Source: a virus
Length of the DNA: 41,508 bases
Direction: 5' to 3' (one strand)
IMG/VR virus record: IMGVR_UViG_3300010371_000022
Span: 1 to 41,508 of that record
Shown here: one piece after another, positions 6,219-13,041 of the stretch
Numbering within the stretch: position 1 is the first letter of the stretch
How the letters are laid out: each line of letters starts with the position of its first letter
The notes under the pieces: model-generated
Database searches by the model: none
Seen by the model: the letters and a program-made list of their open reading frames with translations, nothing else
Told to the model about the DNA's origin: nothing
Made by a program: the position numbers and the translations under genes

Positions 6219-6449
6219 ATGGGCGAAACTTTCCATGCGATTATCCGCACCACCGCTATGGAAAAGCCAATCTGTTCGGGTGGTGCCGAACAACAAATTA
6301 CATTTGATGGCGTTAGAAGCCACGAATGTATCGCCCATTCTCATATCAAGATTGCAATGACGAATGAATACTCTCAACTGCCGCGTCAAGTTCCTTCCAT
6401 TCATCGGGCGTCGGATCACGATTTGCGGCCTGCATATCAGAGATTTTAG
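6219..6449 (+). CDS. Doubtful ORF overlapping the leftward island
   Basis: The ORF starts two bases after the preceding stop. Its first 45 codons look protein-like, but its last 35 run antisense across the 6346-6555 gene, which is the stronger candidate. It contains the hairpin at 6273-6292. It may be real only in its first part or not at all. Confidence 0.3.
   Translation: MGETFHAIIRTTAMEKPICSGGAEQQITFDGVRSHECIAHSHIKIAMTNEYSQLPRQVPSIHRASDHDLRPAYQRF
6273..6292. repeat. Hairpin downstream of the leftward island
   Basis: TGTTCGG, six-base loop, CCGAACA. It lies 54 bases beyond the stop of the 6346-6555 minus-strand gene. Only a weak T-run follows on the minus strand, so termination is possible but not convincing. 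Confidence 0.4.
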
Positions 6450-6555
6450 CACTTACTGATTTTAGGTACTGATATGCAGGACTAGTAGCATCAAGCAAAG
6501 CAAGAGCGAGAGATAACACTTTCTGAGTCGTTGCGAGGATAGCGAGAACTTCCAT
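6346..6555 (-). CDS. Uncharacterised protein of the leftward island
   Basis: The 69-residue protein has a hydrophobic N-terminal helix (V-L-A-I-L-A-T-T-Q-K-V-L-S-L-A-L-A-L-L) and a polar second half with N-R-D-P-T-P-D-E-W, a segment frequent in small phage proteins of unknown function. It begins one base after the lipoprotein stop and would be translated from the same leftward transcript. Confidence 0.8.
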   Translation of the reverse strand: MEVLAILATTQKVLSLALALLDATSPAYQYLKSVSAKISDMQAANRDPTPDEWKELDAAVESIHSSLQS

Positions 6556-6556
6556 G

Positions 6557-6925
6557 TCACTTCACTCCGGCTTGAATAAGAATATTCTGCAAAGCTGTAA
6601 GCGCAACCTGCGCGGCTTGCAAGCTTGTCTCGATTTGATCCTGATTCGGCGCCGCCGAGTGAATTGCCGTCTCTGCATTCTTAATTGCAACATAAGCGCC
6701 CGCATCGGCGCTGCGGATATCCGCCACAATCGGATCACTACAAGACGAAGCCGGGCAAACTTGTTTCTTATAAGCAAGCGCAACCTGCCCCGCAGCATTG
6801 TATTCCGCTTCCAATTCAAAAACCGCCTGTGCGCTCGATTTCGGCGCTGGCAGCAGCAAGCTGCATCCTGTGATGGATATGCAGCAAATACTAATTGCTA
6901 TTTTATGTCTCAAATTTCTCTCCAT
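6557..6925 (-). CDS. Phage lipoprotein, possible lysis-associated protein
   Basis: The 122-residue product has a positively charged start, a short hydrophobic signal segment and a lipobox I-T-G-C at about residues 18-21, so it should be lipid-anchored. The mature part is helical with Q-A-V-F-E-L-E-A-E-Y-N-A and a Cys pair (C-P-A-S-S-C). Proteins of this layout occur in phages of Alphaproteobacteria; an outer-membrane role in lysis or exclusion is possible but unproven. It opposes the surrounding operon and has its own promoter at 7034-7062. Confidence 0.8.
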   Translation of the reverse strand: MERNLRHKIAISICCISITGCSLLLPAPKSSAQAVFELEAEYNAAGQVALAYKKQVCPASSCSDPIVADIRSADAGAYVAIKNAETAIHSAAPNQDQIETSLQAAQVALTALQNILIQAGVK

Positions 6926-6945
6926 TCAATAGAAGGAATTGCAAA

Positions 6946-7035
6946 ATGAGAGCACAAGAATTAGCGGATAATATCGCATCGTTTCTCGCTGGCGTATTGC
7001 TTACAAGTATTTTTTTCTACATTTTCATTGCGTAA
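6946..7035 (+). CDS. 29-residue membrane peptide
   Basis: AGAAGGA lies eight bases before ATG 6946. The second half is a single hydrophobic segment (F-L-A-G-V-L-L-T-S-I-F-F-Y-I-F-I). It is divergent from the lipoprotein gene by 20 bases, and the lipoprotein transcript would run antisense through it. Confidence 0.6.
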   Translation: MRAQELADNIASFLAGVLLTSIFFYIFIA

Positions 7036-7062
7036 TATAGCACAATCCCGTGGGGGGAGCAA
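7034..7062 (-). promoter_or_regulatory. Leftward promoter of the lipoprotein island
   Basis: On the minus strand TTGCTC (7057-7062) and TATATT (7034-7039) are 17 bases apart, with TG one base before the -10 (extended -10). The boxes match those of the late promoter at 2381-2409 at 11 of 12 positions, which suggests that the island is expressed together with late genes or from the same host sigma factor. Confidence 0.55.
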
Positions 7063-7403
7063 TGAATGATATTTTTGACAAGCTTCTCGCCGAAGCCGTT
7101 AAAAACAAGCCAATCGAACAAATCGACATACCCGTTCTTCCAAAAGAATACCCAATCGCTGTTGTTCTCTGTACTATCATAACTCGTTGCACTGCGTGTG
7201 CTGCGACATACGAGCATCCCAATATCCATCTTCTCCTTCAATACAAAAACATCCTCAAATGGTGCGGCGTGAATAATACGCTCTATTGGGATTTACCGAG
7301 GAAACGAATTCAAATCCGCCAAGAGGCACCAGCGTGCAATCATTGTTTCGGCGGGGAAGATTTGAAGGACGGAACCTATTTATTCGGAGGGAAGTATGAT
7401 TAG
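7062..7403 (+). CDS. Zinc-ribbon-like uncharacterised protein
   Basis: The 113-residue protein has two CxxC pairs, R-C-T-A-C in the middle and C-N-H-C near the C-terminus, spaced as in a zinc ribbon. The N-terminal region is helical. ATG 7062 follows a G-rich site (GGGGGGAG) at short spacing; a GTG at 7050 in the same frame is possible but would sit over the ribosome site. Function unknown. Confidence 0.7.
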   Translation: MNDIFDKLLAEAVKNKPIEQIDIPVLPKEYPIAVVLCTIITRCTACAATYEHPNIHLLLQYKNILKWCGVNNTLYWDLPRKRIQIRQEAPACNHCFGGEDLKDGTYLFGGKYD

Positions 7404-7599
7404 AGCAAAGAAAGTTTATCTCAACCGAGAAAACATCGGCGAAGCTCATTCGTGGAATGAAGTGTTCGCCTTGCTATCAGAGAAAGCAATTGCACAAGAT
7501 TCCATTCAATATCGAAGCGAAGGGCCGGATGGATTTTATCTCTTTCATCCTCTCTCGCGTCCCGATTTATTGGCCTTTGGAAAATCGGTGACGGGATGA
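7396..7599 (+). CDS. Uncharacterised 67-residue protein
   Basis: GGAGGG precedes ATG 7396, which overlaps the previous gene by eight bases. The protein is mixed alpha/beta, with W-N-E-V-F-A-L-L-S-E-K-A and G-F-Y-L-F-H-P-L. Not recognised. Confidence 0.65.
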   Translation: MIRAKKVYLNRENIGEAHSWNEVFALLSEKAIAQDSIQYRSEGPDGFYLFHPLSRPDLLAFGKSVTG

Positions 7600-7787
7600 A
7601 GATGGAAAATGAAACCTATCTCGGCGATGCAGTTTTTGCGTCATTCGACGGCTTCCAGATTTGGCTCCGTACCGGCGATGGCAACAATCAACGGATTGCG
7701 TTGGAGCCGAGCGTCTATTTCGCACTTACGCAATTTGCCCGTGCAATTTGGAATCCGAACCGCGAGACGGAGCATGACCATGACTAA
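7596..7787 (+). CDS. Conserved phage protein (DAVFASFDG family)
   Basis: The 63-residue protein contains T-Y-L-G-D-A-V-F-A-S-F-D-G-F-Q and I-A-L-E-P-S-V. I recognise this pattern from small uncharacterised proteins widespread in phages and prophages of Alphaproteobacteria. ATGA overlap with the preceding gene; a second ATG lies at 7602. Function unknown. Confidence 0.8.
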   Translation: MKMENETYLGDAVFASFDGFQIWLRTGDGNNQRIALEPSVYFALTQFARAIWNPNRETEHDHD

Positions 7788-8061
7788 CCCCGACATCGCC
7801 GGGCTGGTGCAGCGGCTGCGCGTATTCGCCCCAGGATACGCTACGTTGCACAAAGAAGCCGCCGACGCCCTCGAAGCCCTCTCCCAGCGCCTCGCCGCCG
7901 CCGAGGCGGCGCTGGCGGAGGACCGAGCCGAGCAGTGGGAAGCCGAGCGGCGCGTGATCGAGGCGGCGCGGGCGTGGCGTGCGTATGAAGATCATTCCGA
8001 AGAGAGATTAGTGCAAGCGGTAGAAGCCCTCGCCGCCCGCCAGCGCGGAGAGGAGGAGTGA
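7780..8061 (+). CDS. Coiled-coil protein, start of the GC-rich block
   Basis: The 93-residue protein has L-H-K-E-A-A-D-A-L-E-A-L near the front and a long Ala/Glu/Arg coiled coil. ATG 7780 is preferred over 7774 because GGAG is seven bases upstream. This gene begins the block to 9659 with much higher GC than its surroundings. It shares a 21-base identical segment with the gene at 8278-8826, encoding E-R-R-V-I-E-A in both. Confidence 0.7.
   Translation: MTNPDIAGLVQRLRVFAPGYATLHKEAADALEALSQRLAAAEAALAEDRAEQWEAERRVIEAARAWRAYEDHSEERLVQAVEALAARQRGEEE
7945..7965 (+). repeat. 21-bp direct repeat, copy 1
   Basis: Identical to 8668-8688; the similarity extends upstream to about 39 bases with few mismatches. 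It encodes the same heptapeptide in two coiled-coil genes and indicates a shared origin or domain exchange between them. Confidence 0.85.
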
Positions 8062-8062
8062 G

Positions 8063-8281
8063 ATGAGCTTGGAAGCTTGGGGCGACGAAGGCGACGTGCC
8101 GCAACGCGCCGAAGATACAGCGATGTTGCAAGAGTTTCGCGACGTGCTTGCCAAATATAAGCGTTGGCGGCAGCGTTTTGAGAGCGACGCGCCGAGCGAT
8201 GTGATCCTCGGCGGCATGAAGTCCCTCGCCGATACGCTCGACCATTTCGACGATCTGTTAAAAGAGGCGCTAGAACCATGA
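8063..8281 (+). CDS. Uncharacterised 72-residue protein
   Basis: GAGGAGGAG precedes ATG 8063. The product is acidic and helical (M-L-Q-E-F-R-D-V-L, L-D-H-F-D-D-L-L-K-E-A-L). Its stop overlaps the next start as ATGA. Not recognised. Confidence 0.7.
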   Translation: MSLEAWGDEGDVPQRAEDTAMLQEFRDVLAKYKRWRQRFESDAPSDVILGGMKSLADTLDHFDDLLKEALEP

Positions 8282-8826
8282 GTCCGGAACGAATTAAACA
8301 GCTCGTTGATCGCTTTCTGGCATGGTCCGTGCCGCCGAGTGAATGCGCCGATCCGTGCGCGTCTATGCCGAACTATCAATATCCACGCTCTGGCACCTGC
8401 TTTTTCTCGGCCGATGGCGCGCGGCAGATGATCGAACACTTGCTGAGCGATGACGAGTCGGCCGCCCTCCGCCGCGCCCTTGCCGACTCCCAGGCGCAAG
8501 CAGCGGCGATGCGGGAGGCGCTGGAGAAGGCGCGCGCTGTGATGGCGCAGAAGCGCTCTTGCCCTGACCCTGACTGCCGCATGAGCGCGAATTTTGTAAC
8601 GGCACTTTCATTCGTCGAAAACGCCCTCGCCGCTTCCCCCTCCGCCCTCGCCGAGCAGCGGGAGAAAGAGCGGCGCGTGATCGAGGCGTTGCGCTGGGCA
8701 CTTCCCTATGCAGAGAGCGAAGTGAAGAGGCGCGCATTCGCCAATGTCTCGAGCGCCATTGAGTTAGCGCGCAAAATCACAGAGGCGAAAGAAGCCCTCG
8801 CCGCGCTGGAGGAGAAGCCGAGATGA
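8278..8826 (+). CDS. Conserved phage protein with C-terminal coiled coil
   Basis: The N-terminal 60 residues (L-V-D-R-F-L-A-W-S-V-P, Y-P-R-S-G-T, A-R-Q-M-I-E-H-L-L) match a short domain often seen in phage accessory proteins of unknown role. The remainder of the 182 residues is a Glu/Ala/Arg coiled coil interrupted by C-P-D-P-D-C. ATGA overlaps on both sides show that it is part of a translationally coupled chain. Confidence 0.75.
   Translation: MSPERIKQLVDRFLAWSVPPSECADPCASMPNYQYPRSGTCFFSADGARQMIEHLLSDDESAALRRALADSQAQAAAMREALEKARAVMAQKRSCPDPDCRMSANFVTALSFVENALAASPSALAEQREKERRVIEALRWALPYAESEVKRRAFANVSSAIELARKITEAKEALAALEEKPR
8668..8688 (+). repeat. 21-bp direct repeat, copy 2
   Basis: Identical to 7945-7965 and in the same reading frame relative to its gene. 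Confidence 0.85.
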
Positions 8827-9017
8827 TCGAGATAGATGGCCGCTTGGTGAACCCCGAGCATGTCGTTACCGCGGAAATTGAGCGGCGCCATTATGTGAAC
8901 GGCTCGGGATCTTGGCTTGTCGTTCATCTTCTCGGCGGGGAAGTGATCCGCCGCGAACACGGCTTCGGCTTCGATGCTTATGCCGCATTCGACAAGTTGA
9001 AAGGCAAGCAGCCATGA
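8823..9017 (+). CDS. Small conserved phage protein, beta-rich
   Basis: The 64-residue protein opens with M-I-E-I-D-G-R-L-V-N-P and has W-L-V-V-H-L-L-G-G-E and a final helix D-A-Y-A-A-F-D-K-L. The layout resembles small prophage proteins of unknown function that fold as a single beta sheet with a helix. ATGA overlaps with both neighbours. Confidence 0.7.
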   Translation: MIEIDGRLVNPEHVVTAEIERRHYVNGSGSWLVVHLLGGEVIRREHGFGFDAYAAFDKLKGKQP

Positions 9018-9328
9018 CCGCGCCGATGCCGACGCTGGAGGAGATCGCCGAGGCCCAGCGCATCGCCAATTGGTGGCATACCGGCCGTCGTCCGCTCGGC
9101 CATCTGCACGATGAGATCGCCCGCGCCCTCGCCGCCCATCGCGTTGCTATAAGGCAAGTGACGATCGAAGAGTGCGAGACATGGCACGCTGACGAAGCGC
9201 AGTCGCATCATCATGACGGCCATTTTAATAGCTCGGATCACAGCGAACGCATCCGTCATCTCGATTGGGCCGAGTTCCACGCCGAATGTGCCGAGCACTT
9301 TCGCGCCCTCGCCCGGAGCGAGCCATGA
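9014..9328 (+). CDS. Histidine-rich uncharacterised protein
   Basis: The 104-residue protein has a helical front (M-P-T-L-E-E-I-A-E-A-Q) and a His/Asp-rich middle (S-H-H-H-D-G-H-F) that could bind metal. ATG 9014 is chosen for its ATGA overlap; a longer frame upstream runs antisense to the coupling pattern. Not recognised. Confidence 0.65.
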   Translation: MTAPMPTLEEIAEAQRIANWWHTGRRPLGHLHDEIARALAAHRVAIRQVTIEECETWHADEAQSHHHDGHFNSSDHSERIRHLDWAEFHAECAEHFRALARSEP

Positions 9329-9453
9329 CGCGCTTCTGGTGGGCCATGCAATGGGTGACTTATCCCCTCTATCGCATCGGGATTCGTCGGCCGTTTGGCT
9401 GGGCGCATGTCAACTGGCTGCGCACGCACTGTCGGAGCTTTGGCGAGCCATGA
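9325..9453 (+). CDS. 42-residue aromatic basic protein
   Basis: The product has five Trp and many Arg (T-R-F-W-W-A-M-Q-W start). ATGA overlaps with both neighbours support translation. No function recognised; too short for family assignment. Confidence 0.5.
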   Translation: MTRFWWAMQWVTYPLYRIGIRRPFGWAHVNWLRTHCRSFGEP

Positions 9454-9659
9454 CGCGCGGGCTGACAGAGCGGGAGCGGCGCGCAGTTGCAGTTGCAATG
9501 TTTGAGAAAGCGCATGAGCCGCAGGTGGCTCAACTTACGGCGGCGCGTCCCATGAAATGGACCGAGATAGGCGAGCAGTTCCAAGCCTACTGGAACGGCT
9601 TGTCAGACGCCGCCATCGCCGCCCTCACCAAACTCGGCTGGAGCGGGCCGAGTGCGTAA
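9450..9659 (+). CDS. Uncharacterised 69-residue protein, end of the GC-rich block
   Basis: The helical protein begins L-T-E-R-E-R-R-A-V-A-V-A-M and contains two Trp residues in its second half. It is the last gene of the ATGA-coupled chain; GC content drops directly after its stop. Confidence 0.6.
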   Translation: MTRGLTERERRAVAVAMFEKAHEPQVAQLTAARPMKWTEIGEQFQAYWNGLSDAAIAALTKLGWSGPSA

Positions 9660-9682
9660 AAATATTCAGAGGAAGTTCATAA

Positions 9683-9904
9683 ATGCCTGACGATTTATCC
9701 AAAGAAAACGCTCTGCGTTTTTGGGCCACCTTCCATCCATTTAAAACGAAATACGAGATAGCAAAGAAAATCGCCCTTGCTATCTCCACATTCGATAGAA
9801 GTGACCCCTTTATCCATAAACGCACTTTCTACCATCTCCTAAACAACGTCGTTTGCCCGGAGGATTTAGGCTTTCGGGGATTGAATGGGGATTTATTGAA
9901 ATAA
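9683..9904 (+). CDS. Uncharacterised 73-residue protein
   Basis: GAGGAAG precedes ATG 9683 by about eight bases. The protein has W-A-T-F-H-P-F-K and a helix with E-I-A-K-K-I-A-L-A-I. Not recognised. It starts the lower-GC region after the GC-rich block. Confidence 0.65.
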   Translation: MPDDLSKENALRFWATFHPFKTKYEIAKKIALAISTFDRSDPFIHKRTFYHLLNNVVCPEDLGFRGLNGDLLK

Positions 9905-9907
9905 GCA

Positions 9908-10123
9908 ATGAGACACAAAAATCTCGACCCGCCAGAAACGGTCACACTTAATATTCCTAGAAGTGTCATTCTAAAAACCCGAGTTATCCTAGCCGATCCT
10001 AGCAGCGGTAAAATCCGCTACGGAGCGATGGCGAAGCTTATCACGAATTTACTAGAGCAATGGCTTTCAAAGAATGCGACGAAATTGGAGAAAAGCGGAA
10101 GCGGCGGAGCTATTCCGTCTTAA
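9908..10123 (+). CDS. Ribbon-helix-helix-like protein
   Basis: The 71-residue product has one beta strand (T-V-T-L-N-I-P) followed by two helices with a basic turn (G-A-M-A-K-L-I-T-N-L-L), the order expected for a ribbon-helix-helix DNA-binding fold. This is a layout-based call. It may regulate early genes. Confidence 0.55.
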   Translation: MRHKNLDPPETVTLNIPRSVILKTRVILADPSSGKIRYGAMAKLITNLLEQWLSKNATKLEKSGSGGAIPS

Positions 10124-10331
10124 GAAACTAGGATATTCAATCAAGCGACTTTCGAAAATATTCGATAGAACAGCGAAATCAATAGAAGCAAAACTATATC
10201 CGAAGAAATATATTCCAATTGGGAGGGAGAACACTGTTATCAAAACATGCATTAAATGCAAACGGCAGAGAAGAATGTGGAAGCATCAGCGGTTCTGCCG
10301 GCATTGTAGGAGGTTGATAAATGGAAGTTGA
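10074..10331 (+). CDS. Helix-turn-helix and zinc-ribbon protein
   Basis: The 85-residue basic protein has a helix-turn-helix (L-G-Y-S-I-K-R-L-S-K-I-F-D-R-T) followed by a two-CxxC zinc ribbon (C-I-K-C and C-R-H-C). Both features point to DNA binding. It overlaps the previous gene by 50 bases, and no good ribosome site precedes the ATG, so the true start may be slightly later. Confidence 0.6.
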   Translation: MRRNWRKAEAAELFRLKKLGYSIKRLSKIFDRTAKSIEAKLYPKKYIPIGRENTVIKTCIKCKRQRRMWKHQRFCRHCRRLINGS

Positions 10332-10530
10332 TACTATAGCTCGATTGCAGGATTTGAGGATTAAGATTTTGAACAAAGAGCCGGTTTCGCCGGAAGAGAT
10401 GTTTCAAGTTTTGATGGATTTGCGGAAGGGTCGCCGCGCTGCGGCAGAAACCCGGAGCGCAAAGCGGAAAGACGCGAACCCTCTCCCGGAAGATTTGAAT
10501 TCTCTCTTTGACAAAGTAGTGGAGGAATAA
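10321..10530 (+). CDS. Uncharacterised 69-residue protein
   Basis: GGAGG lies six bases before ATG 10321. The protein is charged and helical (E-E-M-F-Q-V-L-M-D-L-R-K-G-R-R-A-A). Similar short proteins occur in phages without known role. Confidence 0.7.
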   Translation: MEVDTIARLQDLRIKILNKEPVSPEEMFQVLMDLRKGRRAAAETRSAKRKDANPLPEDLNSLFDKVVEE

Positions 10531-10595
10531 TGGATACGAACGGATTTATCATCGGATTTCTTTTGGTTGTCCTTGTTTTTATTATAATGAGGTAA
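10530..10595 (+). CDS. 21-residue membrane peptide
   Basis: GGAGG lies four bases before ATG 10530. The peptide has five polar residues and then a single membrane segment (F-L-L-V-V-L-V-F-I-I-M). It is the fourth tiny membrane peptide in the rightward operon. Confidence 0.6.
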   Translation: MDTNGFIIGFLLVVLVFIIMR

Positions 10596-10597
10596 CT

Positions 10598-10861
10598 ATG
10601 GTCGATTCTTTAGTCCATGCCAACACGCCAGTCTATAAATTTTCGAACGACGAACTATGCTTGGCGTTGGAAGTTTATTTGAACAATAAAGGGATTATAT
10701 TCCCCGCCGGGAAACGGACTTACTACGCTGGGCATGATCACCTTTATTTCTTCATCGACATTCCAAATCCGAATGAGAGATTGCCGCAGGAGGCGAATCC
10801 CGACCTTACTGCATCAGAACTCGCCGCAGATACCTACTACGATTCGGAGAAAGATATATGA
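10598..10861 (+). CDS. Uncharacterised 87-residue protein
   Basis: The product has L-A-L-E-V-Y-L-N-N-K-G and a beta strand Y-F-F-I-D-I-P. The acidic C-terminus ends D-S-E-K-D-I. ATGA overlap with the next gene. Not recognised. Confidence 0.65.
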   Translation: MVDSLVHANTPVYKFSNDELCLALEVYLNNKGIIFPAGKRTYYAGHDHLYFFIDIPNPNERLPQEANPDLTASELAADTYYDSEKDI

Positions 10862-11043
10862 GCGCATCCGGCAGAAGCGATTTAATAGACATAGCTCTCG
10901 ATAAGAAACATGAGACAAGCGCGGCCTTTTTAGTCTCAGATGGAGTTACAGAATGCTGGCTCCCGAAATCGCAATGTGAAATGAATGATGATGGCACTTT
11001 CACCATGCCGGAATGGCTGGCGAAGGAGAAGGGATTGATTTGA
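10858..11043 (+). CDS. Conserved small phage protein (WLPKSQ family)
   Basis: The 61-residue protein contains C-W-L-P-K-S-Q, D-D-G-T-F-T-M-P-E-W-L-A and ends in K-G-L-I, a pattern I recognise from phage proteins encoded directly before RecB-like nucleases and Sak4-type recombinases. Function unknown. Its stop overlaps the nuclease start as TGATG. Confidence 0.8.
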   Translation: MSASGRSDLIDIALDKKHETSAAFLVSDGVTECWLPKSQCEMNDDGTFTMPEWLAKEKGLI

Positions 11044-12005
11044 TGGCCGTTCGAAAACCCAAATTCGACTTCCCCGAAGTCATAGACAACACAATGCGAA
11101 GTGATTTCGTTTCCTGTCCGCGGCGCTTCTTCTATTCCCATATCAAGAACTTGAAAATCCCTTCTAAATCTCTCGACCTTCACTTTGGAGGCTGTTTTGC
11201 GAAAGGCATCGAAGTCACCCGGAAGGCGTTCTACGGCAATGACGCCCCTTCAACTTCTGATCTATCGCTTAAACGAATGGAGGGTGGAGGAACTATATCA
11301 AACGAAATTGCAGCTATCGCGCTTGGAGCAATCGCTATCATCCGCGAATGGGGAGATTTCGAAACTCCAGAAGATGCAACGAAGAATCTCATTTCATGCT
11401 TGGATGCTTTTCTATCTTACTTTATCCAATATCCTCTTGGGAGCGACAGCATTCGGCCTTTTTCTTCGCCTAACGGGCCGTTGGTAGAATGTAGTTTCGC
11501 GCTTCCAATTCCAGGCACAAAACACCCTCAAACCGGAAACCCGATCATCTACGCGGGCCGCTTCGACATGATCGGAGTTTTCAATGACGCCAATTTCGTT
11601 GTGGACGAGAAAACTACAAAAGCTCTTGGTCCGACTTGGGGGAATCAATGGAAACTGCGCGCGCAATTCACTGGATACGTATGGGGAGCGCAGGAATATG
11701 GCATCCCAATCCAAGGCGTCATTATTCGCGGCATCGCCATTCTCAAGAAAGACATCACCTTCGCCGAAGCAATCGAAACCCGTTCTAAATGGGAAATAGA
11801 GCGCTGGCTCACCCAACTACAGCGTGACGTAAAGAGGATGATCGCCAGTTACCGTAAACACTACTGGGATTTCAACCTTGACGCCAGTTGTAGCGCCTAC
11901 TTCGGTTGTCCTTACTTGCAGCTATGCGACAGCCAATTCCCGGAGCGGTGGGAGTCGAATTATGAAATTCGGAAGTGGAACCCTCTTAAAAGGAGTGAAG
12001 GATGA
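11043..12005 (+). CDS. RecB/Cas4-like PD-(D/E)XK exonuclease
   Basis: The 320-residue protein starts with the S-x-x-x-x-C-P-R-R-F-F-Y motif typical of RecB-family nucleases. It has an F-V-V-D-E-K-T-T motif (the D/E-x-K catalytic strand), then a Y-F-G-C-P-Y-x-x-L-C cluster near the C-terminus, as in Cas4/AddB-like members that bind an iron-sulfur cluster. In phages such proteins supply single-strand ends for recombination, and the Sak4-like ATPase two genes downstream fits this. Confidence 0.88.
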   Translation: MAVRKPKFDFPEVIDNTMRSDFVSCPRRFFYSHIKNLKIPSKSLDLHFGGCFAKGIEVTRKAFYGNDAPSTSDLSLKRMEGGGTISNEIAAIALGAIAIIREWGDFETPEDATKNLISCLDAFLSYFIQYPLGSDSIRPFSSPNGPLVECSFALPIPGTKHPQTGNPIIYAGRFDMIGVFNDANFVVDEKTTKALGPTWGNQWKLRAQFTGYVWGAQEYGIPIQGVIIRGIAILKKDITFAEAIETRSKWEIERWLTQLQRDVKRMIASYRKHYWDFNLDASCSAYFGCPYLQLCDSQFPERWESNYEIRKWNPLKRSEG

Positions 12006-12250
12006 AGCATTTGATTAATATCGAAAAGCACCTTTCGCAATTCACAGTAAGGCAAATGAAACCTGGCGATATAGGCGAGCTAAGAACGCAAACAACGGCG
12101 TTCGTTGATATTATTTTAAAGACCCTTGATGGTGCTGTGTCTCTTATTACCGGAGCATTTTATAGATTGGAAATTTATGAAGCCTATGATGTGAAGCTTA
12201 TTCCTGTTGGTTCTACGCTTACGTTAACGGTCGGAGGTCTAGAAAAGTGA
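12002..12250 (+). CDS. Uncharacterised 82-residue protein
   Basis: AAAGGAG lies seven bases before ATG 12002. The protein is mixed alpha/beta with a short hydrophobic stretch (A-V-S-L-I-T-G-A-F). It is coupled to both the nuclease and the ATPase by four-base overlaps, so it may be an accessory factor of recombination. Confidence 0.65.
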   Translation: MKHLINIEKHLSQFTVRQMKPGDIGELRTQTTAFVDIILKTLDGAVSLITGAFYRLEIYEAYDVKLIPVGSTLTLTVGGLEK

Positions 12251-13041
12251 AAATCAACGCCCTCCTCCTCGGTCCTATTGGAACAGGCAAGACCTATTCT
12301 CTTCGGACCTTTCTTGATGTTGGAATTGACGTGTTCATTTTGTCTCTAGAACCGGGCGTTGCAGCTACGCTTGAAGAGACGGACGAAGCCCATGTCCATT
12401 GGCATTACATTAAGCCCGCCAACGTCGATTGGGATACTCTCTCAGAGAGTGCTAGCTTGTTGAACCGGCTCCCCATCGACGCTGTTATCAAAACCAATTC
12501 AGCCAACAAACAGGAATACAATCAATTCCTTCAAATTTATTCCAGTTGCGCAGAATTCGAATGCGACCGCTGCGGGAAGAAATTCGGCGCGGTTGACAGT
12601 TGGGGAGAAAATCGTGCTTTTGCTATTGACGGCCTTACTAATCTTAGCCGCATGGCTATGCAGTGTGTTGCAGGTGCTTCTCCTATCCGGTCCCAGCCAC
12701 AATGGTATGCTGCGCAGGGACTTGTTGAAAATTTCTTGGTTAAATGCACTGGCGATCTCGGGTGCAGCTTTGTGCTTATCTCTCACGTTGACCGGGAAAT
12801 AGACCAAGTTCGCGGCGGGCAAATTCTGACCGTCTCAACGCTAGGCCGTGCCCTCGCTCCTAAAATCCCTCCCATGTTCGATGAAGTTATCTTCGCAAAA
12901 CGGGAGGGGAATAAGTTCAAGTGGAGTACGGCGGATGTTGACGTTGATCTAAAGGCCCGCCGGCTTCCTATCTCCGATGATCTCGAACCGTCCTTCGCGC
13001 AGATTTTTAAAAACGCCAAAAAGAATGGGAAGAAGAAATGA
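12247..13041 (+). CDS. Sak4-like RecA-fold ATPase
   Basis: The 264-residue protein has a Walker A at residues 9-16 (G-P-I-G-T-G-K-T), a central insertion with Cys residues (C-A-E-F-E-C-D-R-C-G) that could hold zinc, and S-F-V-L-I-S-H-V-D-R-E in the sensor region. This matches phage AAA ATPases of the Sak4 group, which promote single-strand annealing together with a phage SSB. The SSB-like gene lies three genes downstream. Translation starts at GTG 12247, after GGAGG. Confidence 0.85.
   Translation: MKINALLLGPIGTGKTYSLRTFLDVGIDVFILSLEPGVAATLEETDEAHVHWHYIKPANVDWDTLSESASLLNRLPIDAVIKTNSANKQEYNQFLQIYSSCAEFECDRCGKKFGAVDSWGENRAFAIDGLTNLSRMAMQCVAGASPIRSQPQWYAAQGLVENFLVKCTGDLGCSFVLISHVDREIDQVRGGQILTVSTLGRALAPKIPPMFDEVIFAKREGNKFKWSTADVDVDLKARRLPISDDLEPSFAQIFKNAKKNGKKK

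Noticed and set aside
7841-8499. Several long minus-strand frames in the GC-rich block
   Set aside because: High GC produces long antisense frames. The plus-strand chain has ATGA coupling and good ribosome sites, the antisense frames have neither.
12593-12802. Hydrophobic ORF in the +1 frame inside the Sak4-like gene
   Set aside because: It would start at TTG with no ribosome site; hydrophobic alternate frames are common and the host gene is well supported.
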